From Bacteroidales bacterium UBA1237 (lineage in GTDB: Bacteria; Bacteroidota; Bacteroidia; Bacteroidales; UBA932), in the NCBI GenBank assembly GCA_002308935.1, contig DBWN01000074.1:1521-7298 (forward strand): 5,778 nt of DNA, given 5' to 3'. The notes under the pieces are model-generated. The model had not been told where the DNA came from, did no database searches, and saw nothing but the letters and a program-made list of their open reading frames with translations. This document shows, piece by piece, positions 1 to 5,778 of the stretch (the stretch's first letter is position 1; each line of letters opens with the position of its first letter). The position numbers were made by a program, and so were the translations under genes.

Positions 1-158
1 AGGCCAAGCGCTTCCTGCAGAAGGATGGAGAGCCTTGTGTCCATGCAGGAGAGCACGGCGAGTTTCTTGGAAGGGAATTTGTCCGTTTTGAAGGGTTCGT
101 ATCCGTTTTCGGAAACGAAATTCCTGTTGAAAGACAGGATCTGTTCTATGGCTGACAT
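1..158 (-). CDS. Beta-class carbonic anhydrase, N-terminal fragment (runs off the left edge)
   Basis: Carbonic anhydrase interconverts CO2 and bicarbonate, normally in the cytoplasm. Only the first 52 codons lie in the window, starting at the ATG whose complement is at 156-158. The visible peptide ends with the stretch KLAVLSCMDTRLSILLQEAL. The CMDTRL motif (Cys38, Asp40, Arg42) is the first zinc-ligand cysteine plus the Asp-Arg dyad of beta-carbonic anhydrases, and the short N-terminus before it matches the compact YtiB-like clade. The second zinc-binding block (HxxC) lies outside the window. There is no signal peptide, which agrees with a cytoplasmic enzyme. The gene is divergent from the GH43 gene and shows no functional link to it. 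No Shine-Dalgarno sequence is visible before the ATG, as is usual in Bacteroidetes. Family assignment is firm for so short a piece; the subclade is inferred. Confidence 0.85.
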   Translation of the reverse strand, partial: MSAIEQILSFNRNFVSENGYEPFKTDKFPSKKLAVLSCMDTRLSILLQEALG

Positions 159-297
159 TGGTTGGATAGTTTTGTGCCTCTAAATATACTGCTTTTTGCC
201 AATATTCTGAACATTTGGCGAAAACCGCTGTTTCTTATGGTCTTGTAAAGGTTTATCCTGCTTTTTTCGCATATTTGTGTATCCAAACCTTCAGAAA
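159..297. promoter_or_regulatory. Divergent intergenic region with probable promoters for carbonic anhydrase and GH43
   Basis: This AT-rich spacer separates two divergent genes, so it should hold both promoters. Against the Bacteroidetes -7 consensus TAnnTTTG, the minus strand has TATATTTA (complement of 181-188, 7 of 8 positions), 22 nt before the carbonic anhydrase start. The plus strand has CATATTTG (270-277, 7 of 8), about 20 nt before the GH43 ATG. I see no convincing -33 TTTG at the proper spacing for either, so the boxes are tentative. An inverted repeat lies between them and is listed separately. Confidence 0.4.
193..224. repeat. Imperfect inverted repeat in the divergent promoter region
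   Basis: The arms TTTTTGCCAA (193-202) and TTGGCGAAAA (215-224) are complementary at 9 of 10 positions, the exception being a possible G-U pair, around a 12-nt spacer. It lies between the two candidate -7 boxes, so it could be a regulator operator acting on one or both genes. As a transcript hairpin it would be modest and is not followed by a T-run, so I do not call it a terminator. The dyad itself is seen; the operator role is inferred. Confidence 0.35.
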
Positions 298-1938
298 ATG
301 AAAAAAACTATTTCGGTGACTGCAGCTGTGCTGTTCTGTCTGGCCTGTTTCGCACAACGTCCTGACACTATCGAAGTCTGGGGACGGAAAGTACCGCTTG
401 AAATGTATCTGAGATACCAGGGCTTCAGCGATGATACGTCTTACCGTCCTGAGAAATGGGGCGACCAGGGTGACGGAACCTTCGTTAACCCCATACTCAA
501 CGCCGATTACTCGGATCCTGACGCTATCAGGGTCGGCGACACATATTATATGGTGGCGTCCGATTTCCATTTCATAGGAATGCAGATGCTTTCGTCAAAG
601 GACCTTGTGAACTGGGATTTCGTCGCACAACTGTACGATAAGTTCGATTATCCCGGATGGGACAGCATGGAACATTACGGGAACGGTTCCTGGGCGCCGT
701 CTGTAAGATATCATGACGGCAAATTCTACGTTTACTTCTGTACTCCGGTGGAAGGCTTGTTCATGACATGCGCTGAAAACCCCGAAGGACCTTGGTCTGA
801 ACTTCTTCTTGTACATGCAGGTGCCGGTTGGGAAGATCCTTGCCCGTTCTGGGATGAAGACGGGAACGCTTATCTCGGACATAGCTTGGTGGGCGCCGGA
901 CCGATCATCATCCACAAGATGAGTCCCGACGGGAAAACTCTTCTGGATGAAGGAGTTGAAGTCTATAGGGGCAATGTCGCTGAAGGCACAAAAATCCATA
1001 AATGGGACGGGCTCTACTATATGAGCATACCTGAAGGGGGAGTCGGCCAGGGGAACCAGGTGATTCTTCGCTCGGATTCCATTTACGGCCCGTATGAGAG
1101 GAAGGTGGTATTGGAAAAGGGCTCCACCAACGTGAACGGACCTCACCAGGGTGCGATTGTGGACACTCCTACAGGAGAGTGGTATTTCATGCACTTCCAA
1201 CAGACTCCTGCAATCGGAAGGGTAGTCCATCTGCAGCCGATGCGTTGGGAGGACGGTTGGCCTGTGATGGGTGAGGATTATGACGGCAACGGCGTCGGAG
1301 AGCCGGTGGGCTCGTGGAAGATGCCTTCCTCTACTTCAGGCAAACCGGAGATTCCTCATAAACCGGCTTCTTCGGACGATTTTTCGGGAAAGACTTTGGG
1401 AGCTCAGTGGCAGTTCAACCATAATCCTGTCCCTGAGGCTGTTTCCTTGACAGCCAAGAAAGGATATCTTGTCACGAAAGCTCTGAAAGCCGATAACTTC
1501 CACTTCGCAAGGAACACTGTTACCCAGAAACTTATGGGTTATACAGGAACCGCCACCCTTAAGGTCAAACTTTCGAAAATGAAGGACGGACAGCGTCTTG
1601 GGCTTGCTGTTCTCGGTCTTCTTGAGCAGAAGGCTGGAGTGAAGAAGGAAAACGGGAAGAAGTGGGTGTATTTCGAGAACGAGAAAGGGGAGGAAGTGCT
1701 TTCCGTTCCCATTAAGCGTTCACGAGTCTGGTTCAGACTCGATTACGATATGAGGGATCTTACCCTGAAGTTATCTTATGCAGTGAAGAAAGGAAAGTTC
1801 CTTGCCATGGGCGAACCATTCATAAACCTTTTCGGAAACTGGAAAGGAATCCGTCCGGCCCTGTTCAATTACAATACTGTGTCCGAAGGCGGTGAAGCGC
1901 TTTTCGATGAGTTCGTGTACGAGTTCGACTGCAAGTGA
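298..1938 (+). CDS. Secreted glycoside hydrolase family 43 enzyme with C-terminal concanavalin-like domain (arabinofuranosidase/xylosidase type)
   Basis: The 546-residue protein would hydrolyse terminal arabinofuranose or xylose from plant polysaccharides such as xylan, arabinan or pectin side chains. Residues 1-19 are a Sec signal peptide (MKK start, hydrophobic core, cleavage likely after CFA); a cysteine at 17 is not in a canonical lipobox. The five-bladed propeller spans about 62-335. The likely catalytic triad is Asp73 (in YSDPD, general base), Asp180 (in WEDP, pKa modulator) and Glu229 (in VAEGTK, general acid). Residues about 355-545 match the beta-xylosidase C-terminal concanavalin-like domain, including the NHNPV and KMKDGQR stretches. 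I chose the ATG at 298 over an in-frame GTG at 277 because it begins the signal peptide directly. It is monocistronic: divergent from carbonic anhydrase and ended by the hairpin downstream. All catalytic positions look intact. The exact subfamily and substrate cannot be told from sequence alone. Confidence 0.9.
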   Translation: MKKTISVTAAVLFCLACFAQRPDTIEVWGRKVPLEMYLRYQGFSDDTSYRPEKWGDQGDGTFVNPILNADYSDPDAIRVGDTYYMVASDFHFIGMQMLSSKDLVNWDFVAQLYDKFDYPGWDSMEHYGNGSWAPSVRYHDGKFYVYFCTPVEGLFMTCAENPEGPWSELLLVHAGAGWEDPCPFWDEDGNAYLGHSLVGAGPIIIHKMSPDGKTLLDEGVEVYRGNVAEGTKIHKWDGLYYMSIPEGGVGQGNQVILRSDSIYGPYERKVVLEKGSTNVNGPHQGAIVDTPTGEWYFMHFQQTPAIGRVVHLQPMRWEDGWPVMGEDYDGNGVGEPVGSWKMPSSTSGKPEIPHKPASSDDFSGKTLGAQWQFNHNPVPEAVSLTAKKGYLVTKALKADNFHFARNTVTQKLMGYTGTATLKVKLSKMKDGQRLGLAVLGLLEQKAGVKKENGKKWVYFENEKGEEVLSVPIKRSRVWFRLDYDMRDLTLKLSYAVKKGKFLAMGEPFINLFGNWKGIRPALFNYNTVSEGGEALFDEFVYEFDCK

Positions 1939-1965
1939 TTTGACTATTATCTATAGAAAGAACGG

Positions 1966-1994
1966 CCCCCGGAAGTCATACAAGACTCCGGGGG
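1966..1994. terminator. GC-rich hairpin between convergent genes, probable bidirectional terminator
   Basis: The left arm CCCCCGGAAGTC (1966-1977) pairs with GACTCCGGGGG (1984-1994), with one bulged A and a 6-nt ATACAA loop, giving an 11-bp stem rich in GC. It starts 27 nt after the GH43 stop and 24 nt beyond the 3' end of the minus-strand regulator fragment. The plus-strand tail (TCATACTTTAT) and the minus-strand tail (GCCGTTCTTTCT) are only moderately T-rich. It therefore probably ends transcription in both directions, though not as a textbook intrinsic terminator. Confidence 0.75.
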
Positions 1995-2018
1995 TCATAC
2001 TTTATCATGGTCGCTGGA

Positions 2019-2336
2019 TCAGTCTTTCATTACTGAACTCGGTGTCACTCCGAAGTGTTTCTTGAAATCCCTGGAGAACGTGTTGGGGGAGAGGGAACCG
2101 ATCTTGTAGGCTACTTCGCTCACTGTGTAAAGCTTTGATGCGAGGAGTTCCTTCGCCCTGTTCATCCGGTAATTGTTGATGAAGAACAGCGGAGTCTTTC
2201 CGGTCAGTGCCTTCATCTTCGCATAAAGGTTACTGTAACTCATCTGAAGGGCGGCGGCCATCTCTTCCGCCCCAAACTGCTCAGTGGCTATGTTTTCTTC
2301 CATTATCGCATGGATCTTCTCCAGGGCCACTTTCAT
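2019..2336 (-). CDS. AraC-family DNA-binding domain standing alone (probable C-terminal remnant of a larger regulator)
   Basis: The 105-residue product is one AraC-type DNA-binding domain with two helix-turn-helix units at about 22-41 (AEEMAAALQMSYSNLYAKMK) and 72-91, ending in the family signature FKKHFGVTPS. The sequence resembles the C-terminal output domain of Bacteroidetes hybrid two-component regulators, which control neighbouring polysaccharide-use genes. In such proteins it follows hundreds of residues of sensor, kinase and receiver domains; none is present here. The frame opens only five codons earlier, after a TAA at 2349-2351. An AAGGGGA stretch 7 nt before the ATG resembles a Shine-Dalgarno sequence, so the piece could still be translated. 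The usual Gly-Phe of the second helix-turn-helix is Gly-Ser (80-81). It overlaps by 56 nt the out-of-frame tail of the truncated oxidase. The domain call is secure; whether it functions is doubtful. Confidence 0.8.
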   Translation of the reverse strand: MKVALEKIHAIMEENIATEQFGAEEMAAALQMSYSNLYAKMKALTGKTPLFFINNYRMNRAKELLASKLYTVSEVAYKIGSLSPNTFSRDFKKHFGVTPSSVMKD

Positions 2337-2700
2337 CCGCTGTTCCCCTTATGTGTGAGAGGGCTGCTGTCATGATAGGGGTGCTGAATGTCTCCCCGAA
2401 GAGTTTGAACTCAGTTGAAGGGATGTCAGAATCGATATACCTCGATTCCAGCATCAGGGTATCGAAGAAATATCTTGTGAAAGAGTCCGCGTCTCCGGCA
2501 TCCCATCCTGGAGTGACGGTCTTTGGAAGCCACTGCGGAGGAATGGCGGGTTGCGGTCTCTGGGGCTCCTGGGGTGCACCGAAGAGGGAAGCGTTCGCGG
2601 CATCGGCATTTGATGAGAGTATTGCCGGGATGGACATCGCTGCTACTGATGCTGTCGACATCCTCACGAATGATCTTCTGGAAAGTTTGTTGTCTTTCAT
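2281..2700 (-). pseudogene. Truncated Tat-exported FMN-dependent alpha-hydroxy-acid oxidase (N-terminal third)
   Basis: The frame encodes 139 residues starting at the ATG at 2700, 19 nt after the DUF1080 stop. A twin-arginine signal (SRRSFV at 7-12, hydrophobic segment to about 28) implies export of a folded, cofactor-loaded protein. A proline-rich linker follows, then a stretch typical of the start of flavin-dependent alpha-hydroxy-acid oxidases: FTRYFFDTL, SRYIDSDIPSTEFKLFGETF and TPIMTAALSHI (107-117). These enzymes oxidise L-2-hydroxy acids such as lactate on an FMN-bearing TIM barrel of roughly 350-400 residues. Here resemblance stops near residues 117-122. The last ~17 residues are the regulator domain's DNA read in the wrong frame, so the barrel, its flavin site and the catalytic His are missing. 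The product cannot be an active oxidase. Family assignment is from recognition of the N-terminal motifs and is fairly confident; a related flavin protein is the alternative. Confidence 0.65.
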
Positions 2701-2719
2701 TGCCTTATGTGTTTTGTGT

Positions 2720-3613
2720 TTATTCGTAGTACTTCGCGTATTCCTTGGGAAGGGCTTTGATGGGTTGTATCTGCAGATCCTTGTAGAATATCTCAGCGGC
2801 TTCCGCCTGAAGGGAAATCTTTCCTGCGGTGAGAGGCGCATCCTTCTCCCCGTCCCAGTACTGCGAGTTCCTTATCACCATGACAACGTTGCCGTTGATC
2901 ACGTGAATTGCCTTGTCTTCGAAACAATAGAGGTCAAGCTGGGTCCACTCTCCGGCAGGGGATGCTTTGTCCTCGGCTGCGCAGTATGACCACGTGCCAT
3001 GGGCACATATCTTGTTCCACTGACCGTTCCCTTCAAGGGAGGCGACGTATTTCCCGAAACCTCCCTGTACCGGACCTTCGGAGAGGGCCTCGACGTTGGC
3101 TCCGGCATTGGAGTGGTAATCTCCGGGCTCACCCTCATTGGTGCCGCTTTCCATCAGTTGGATCTCGTGGCAGGTCATCCAGGAGAAATAAGGATCACGA
3201 ACTCCGCACTCTCCGATCGCATGGTACTGAAGCCCGGAATCCCTCGTCCTGTTCAGGCGCGGTTCGTACTTGTCGGTACCGAACATGAATTTCATGCGGA
3301 AGTGGTAATTGGAATACTCACTGAGGGTAGAAAGGCAGCCATAGTATTCACCGCTGTTGCGTATTACGGGTTCTCCGTCCATCTCTACTACAGTCCACTG
3401 GTCATTCAGGTTCTTGTCATAGCCCACGGGCTGGATGACATTCCCGTTTTCATCGGTAGGTCTGCGTCCTTGTCTGAATTCACCGGTATAGCTCTGGTAG
3501 GGACGCCATTGGGTAAGTCCTTCATCGATAAGATTCACCCACTGCGAGCCTCCCTTGCAGGAAACCTGCAAAAGTGCAGATGCGCACAGAATGATTAAGC
3601 TGATTCTTTTCAT
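2720..3613 (-). CDS. DUF1080 (3-keto-disaccharide hydrolase family) lipoprotein
   Basis: This 297-residue protein belongs to the DUF1080 concanavalin-like family, some members of which hydrolyse glycosides whose sugar has been oxidised to a 3-keto form. The N-terminus (residues 1-18, core LIILCASALLQVS) followed by Cys19 looks like a lipoprotein signal, although the -3 position is Gln rather than Leu. Lys-Gly-Gly after the cysteine does not match the acidic surface-export signal of Bacteroidetes, so it probably faces the periplasm. Family landmarks are WTVVEMDGEPVIRNSGEYYG (73-92), RDSGLQYHAIG (124-134), HEIQLMESG (149-157) and the closing strands AGKISLQAEAAEIFYKDLQI (263-282). The mature part has six further cysteines (93, 136, 148, 203, 211, 230), enough for disulfides. 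It follows the rhamnosidase-like gene by 19 nt and precedes the oxidase remnant by 19 nt, indicating one transcript. Length is normal and nothing looks broken. The substrate is unknown. Confidence 0.88.
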   Translation of the reverse strand: MKRISLIILCASALLQVSCKGGSQWVNLIDEGLTQWRPYQSYTGEFRQGRRPTDENGNVIQPVGYDKNLNDQWTVVEMDGEPVIRNSGEYYGCLSTLSEYSNYHFRMKFMFGTDKYEPRLNRTRDSGLQYHAIGECGVRDPYFSWMTCHEIQLMESGTNEGEPGDYHSNAGANVEALSEGPVQGGFGKYVASLEGNGQWNKICAHGTWSYCAAEDKASPAGEWTQLDLYCFEDKAIHVINGNVVMVIRNSQYWDGEKDAPLTAGKISLQAEAAEIFYKDLQIQPIKALPKEYAKYYE

Positions 3614-3632
3614 ATATGTTCACTGTTTATTG

Positions 3633-5342
3633 TCATTTGACTTTCTTCACGCCCTTGGGAAGGGATATATTGGTGATGACCTTGCCGTCTGCTCCTTTCT
3701 TGTGGGAAACTTTTATGACTCCATAAGGAGTAGGTACAGTACCTTCAGCCCACTCGAGATCCCCAAGGTGGGGTTCGATTTTGACCTTGGCGTAACCTGG
3801 CTCGACTGCCTTGACTCCCAGTACATGCTGGGAAAGCCATGAAGTGGGACCTGAAGCCCATCCGTGGCAGTAGCTGTGGCGGTATCCCACGTAGCAGTAT
3901 GCACCTCCGTCCCCGTGGATGTCATAAGCGCCTTCGGGTACAAGTTCGTCGATTCTTGAAGCTTTTGCAACTTGTGAATACTCCAGATCCTCCCAGAATG
4001 TGGTCGCTCCAAGGTCTATCATCGCTCCCCAATAGTCGGATATCATCTTCATGGCCTCCTCGTATTTGCCGGCTTTGGCAAGAGCCTCAAGCATATAATA
4101 TCCGAAAAAAGTCGAGAAGCCGTTAGGGCCGTCGTTGAGAATGGTCCGGGCGCAGGCTTCCGGATCGCCGAGTCCTGAGATTGAAAGAAGTGCGGCAGCC
4201 TGTTTGTTGCCTCCTGAATCAGGAACGTAATTCCTTAGTTTTGAGGCGGTCTGCTGGCAAGAGGATTCCATCTGGGAGTCCCCAAGCACTCGGGCGATTT
4301 CTGCACCCGCTTCCATGCTCATAAGGGCGACACACTGAAGTCCGGCATGGATGACATCCCTCTTGCTGAAGGTTGGCCAGTCTATGAAGCGGACTCCTCC
4401 CTTGAAGTTCTCCTTGTCTCCGTCGATGTTTTCCCTTATATGGTCAAGGAGTTTGGAGATATAATCGTGCTGCTGCTTCAGATAATCAAGATTGCCGGTA
4501 TAGCGGTACAGGTCCCTTTGGATGAGGAGCCACCACATCGAATAAGTGATGTAACCGTTCATCCACTCGTCGGGAGCGGTTATGTCCCTTATGAAATCAA
4601 GGCTTTTCTTCACTACGGGCTGCTCGCCGAAGACTGTGGTGATGGTCGTGACTTCGGGATGCATGTCCCCGATCCAGACAAGGCGGTCCCTCTTTATTCC
4701 GTCCCAGACGTATTCCTGCATGTTGAGCTGAACGGTGTATGCTCCGGTCTTCCAGATCTGGTTCAACCTGTCATTGCTGCAGCTGAAAGTACCCAGATAG
4801 GGGAGGTCGCGGTACTCGGATACGGCCCTTATCGCTACTACGTTAAGCTCTACGTCGTCTTCCACATCGATCCTTGCGAAACGGAAACCTGAACGGTTGG
4901 TTTCTGCTACACCAAGTGAAGGGACTTGGATGTGGAGGTCACGCATCGCATGGTCGTTGGTTGCAGTTGCGCCTTTGGCATTGACATCGCTCATCGCTTC
5001 ACCCACAGATTCACCCATCCTCACTCTCACTGTGATGGGACCGTTGCCGGTAAGGCTTCTTACGATCTGGACCCTTCCTTGGATCTCTTTGCCGAAGTCC
5101 ACAAGGATTGCAGAACCCTTCTTCATCACCATCACGTTCTTCTCCGAGAGCGCCGCCTGCCCGGCGTAATGGCTCAAGACCGCAGAGGAATTCTCAACTC
5201 CGCTTTCCCAGACTATGCGGGTCGGTTTGAGATACTCCGTCACGAAGTCCGCGTCCTTCCTCTCAACATCCTGTGCGGAAGACAGTGACCCTGTCAATGC
5301 GAACAATGCCATGGCGGCAAAAGCGATAACTGACTTTTTCAT
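3633..5342 (-). CDS. Secreted GH78-like alpha-L-rhamnosidase (six-hairpin glycosidase)
   Basis: The 569-residue protein probably removes alpha-L-rhamnose from pectin side chains or plant glycosides. Residues 1-23 form a Sec signal peptide with a cleavage site at SSA-QD. A beta-sandwich spans about 40-180, the (alpha/alpha)6 catalytic barrel about 185-505, and a C-terminal beta domain about 507-569 (VEPGYAKVKIEPHLGDLEWA). DGIKRDRLVWIGD (214-226) aligns without gaps to the GH78 acidic motif, with Asp214, Asp219 and Asp226 in the three acidic positions. ATTFWE (446-451) supplies Glu451 as the likely base. The usual general-acid Glu is Asp219 here. The protein is shorter than most GH78 enzymes (often 700 or more), lacking extra N-terminal carbohydrate-binding modules. 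It begins 23 nt after the HAD phosphatase stop and leads directly into the DUF1080 gene. A related unsaturated-glycoside or other six-hairpin activity cannot be excluded. Confidence 0.82.
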   Translation of the reverse strand: MKKSVIAFAAMALFALTGSLSSAQDVERKDADFVTEYLKPTRIVWESGVENSSAVLSHYAGQAALSEKNVMVMKKGSAILVDFGKEIQGRVQIVRSLTGNGPITVRVRMGESVGEAMSDVNAKGATATNDHAMRDLHIQVPSLGVAETNRSGFRFARIDVEDDVELNVVAIRAVSEYRDLPYLGTFSCSNDRLNQIWKTGAYTVQLNMQEYVWDGIKRDRLVWIGDMHPEVTTITTVFGEQPVVKKSLDFIRDITAPDEWMNGYITYSMWWLLIQRDLYRYTGNLDYLKQQHDYISKLLDHIRENIDGDKENFKGGVRFIDWPTFSKRDVIHAGLQCVALMSMEAGAEIARVLGDSQMESSCQQTASKLRNYVPDSGGNKQAAALLSISGLGDPEACARTILNDGPNGFSTFFGYYMLEALAKAGKYEEAMKMISDYWGAMIDLGATTFWEDLEYSQVAKASRIDELVPEGAYDIHGDGGAYCYVGYRHSYCHGWASGPTSWLSQHVLGVKAVEPGYAKVKIEPHLGDLEWAEGTVPTPYGVIKVSHKKGADGKVITNISLPKGVKKVK

Positions 5343-5365
5343 AATATCAGATGTTGTAGATAATC

Positions 5366-5778
5366 TTAGATGAACAGACTCAATTGCTCACAGGCGTAGT
5401 AGATCCCGTCTTGTTCCACGTCCTTGGTGATGAAGTCTGCCTTGTCTTTCAGCTCCTGGACGGCATTGCCCATTGCGACTTTGATCCAAGGGCCCGTGAA
5501 CATCGAGAGGTCGTTGAGTGAATCCCCGAAAACGATGGCGTCTTCATAAGGCGCTCCCGTCATGTCCATCATCCGCATGATGCCTTCAGCCTTTGCTGTG
5601 GGCTCGACAAAGATGTACTCCTTTTTCGAACGGCAGAGGGGAAGACCTTCCATCGCCTTGATTGTCTTTTCTTCACCGGGAAGACATGCCACATAGGCTT
5701 TGTAGATCTGTGGGAACTGCTCGGGATCCAATCCCGGGACCACCTTGCATTCCATGTAGATGTCATGGGTGAAATCAT
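5366..5778 (-). CDS. Cof-type HAD-superfamily phosphatase, C-terminal part (runs off the right edge)
   Basis: The last 136 codons of a cytoplasmic HAD-IIB (Cof/YidA-like) hydrolase are present; the 5' end lies outside the window. These enzymes dephosphorylate small sugar phosphates, nucleotides or flavin mononucleotide with Mg2+ and an aspartyl-phosphate intermediate. The visible part shows the motif III lysine (TAKAEGI), motif IV GDSLNDLSMF with its metal-binding Asp residues, and the typical closing run of MGNAV, KADFIT and DGIYYA. The nucleophile motif (DxD) and the start of the cap domain are outside. The frame stays open through 5778, so the ATG at 5755 is internal, not the start. The gene ends 23 nt before the GH78-like gene on the same strand, suggesting co-transcription. 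The substrate is unknown; a role in sugar-phosphate handling would fit the context but is only inference. Confidence 0.85.
   Translation of the reverse strand, partial: DFTHDIYMECKVVPGLDPEQFPQIYKAYVACLPGEEKTIKAMEGLPLCRSKKEYIFVEPTAKAEGIMRMMDMTGAPYEDAIVFGDSLNDLSMFTGPWIKVAMGNAVQELKDKADFITKDVEQDGIYYACEQLSLFI

Noticed and set aside
277..297. Earlier in-frame GTG start for the GH43 gene.
   Set aside because: It would put seven extra residues before a normal MKK signal peptide and overlaps the candidate -7 box at 270-277.
595..1230. 211-codon open frame antisense to the GH43 gene.
   Set aside because: The opposite strand encodes the GH43 propeller with its catalytic motifs; the antisense product shows no family features.
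2281..2340. The C-terminal ~17 residues of the oxidase frame as genuine protein sequence.
   Set aside because: The same DNA encodes the start of the AraC-type domain in another frame with good family resemblance; the oxidase-frame residues do not resemble the family.
2701..2841. Upstream start extending the Tat-oxidase remnant by 47 codons.
   Set aside because: The extension overlaps the 3' end of the DUF1080 gene, and the twin-arginine signal begins right at the ATG at 2700.
2207..2989. Long open frame on the plus strand (260 codons) across the oxidase remnant and the DUF1080 gene.
   Set aside because: It lies antisense to genes with clear family motifs, and its translation has no recognisable domain and an atypical composition.
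5753..5755. ATG as the start of the phosphatase gene.
   Set aside because: The frame remains open to the window edge and the product would lack the N-terminal HAD nucleophile motif, so it is an internal Met.
1..5778. tRNA, rRNA, CRISPR array, insertion sequence ends or SusC/SusD genes.
   Set aside because: I looked on both strands and saw no matching repeats, conserved RNA stretches, transposase motifs or outer-membrane transporter sequence.

Overview
The window looks like a carbohydrate-utilisation stretch from a member of the Bacteroidales, probably uncultured and host- or gut-associated. This rests on the protein content: GH43 and GH78-type glycosidases, a DUF1080 lipoprotein, the DNA-binding end of an AraC-type regulator like those of hybrid two-component systems, and mostly no Shine-Dalgarno sequences before the starts. 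Genus cannot be fixed from the sequence.

Layout. At the left edge, on the minus strand, is the 5' end of a beta-class carbonic anhydrase (1-158). A 139-nt divergent spacer with an imperfect inverted repeat separates it from a complete secreted GH43 glycosidase on the plus strand (298-1938). A strong GC-rich hairpin (1966-1994) then sits between this gene and everything that follows, all of which is on the minus strand. Read in transcription order, from right to left, that strand holds the 3' part of a Cof-type HAD phosphatase (5778-5366), a GH78-like alpha-L-rhamnosidase (5342-3633), a DUF1080 (3-keto-disaccharide hydrolase family) lipoprotein (3613-2720), the first third of a Tat-exported FMN-dependent alpha-hydroxy-acid oxidase (2700 to about 2340), and a stand-alone AraC-type DNA-binding domain (2336-2019). 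Gaps between successive genes are only 19-23 nt, so they probably form one operon.

How the genes fit together. Both glycosidases and the DUF1080 protein carry export signals and would act in the periplasm or at the cell surface on plant- or host-derived glycans. GH43 enzymes remove arabinose or xylose and GH78 enzymes remove rhamnose. DUF1080 proteins cleave glycosides whose sugar has been oxidised at C3. The oxidase would add a periplasmic redox step, but only its N-terminal part is present.

The most notable point is the junction near 2325-2351. The oxidase reading frame loses its family resemblance and runs out of frame into the regulator's DNA-binding domain, which itself lacks all its sensor and receiver portions. 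The simplest reading is a deletion that removed most of both genes; an assembly chimera gives the same picture and must be excluded. I found no SusC/SusD pair, RNA gene, CRISPR array or insertion sequence, and no clear sign of a wholly new system.
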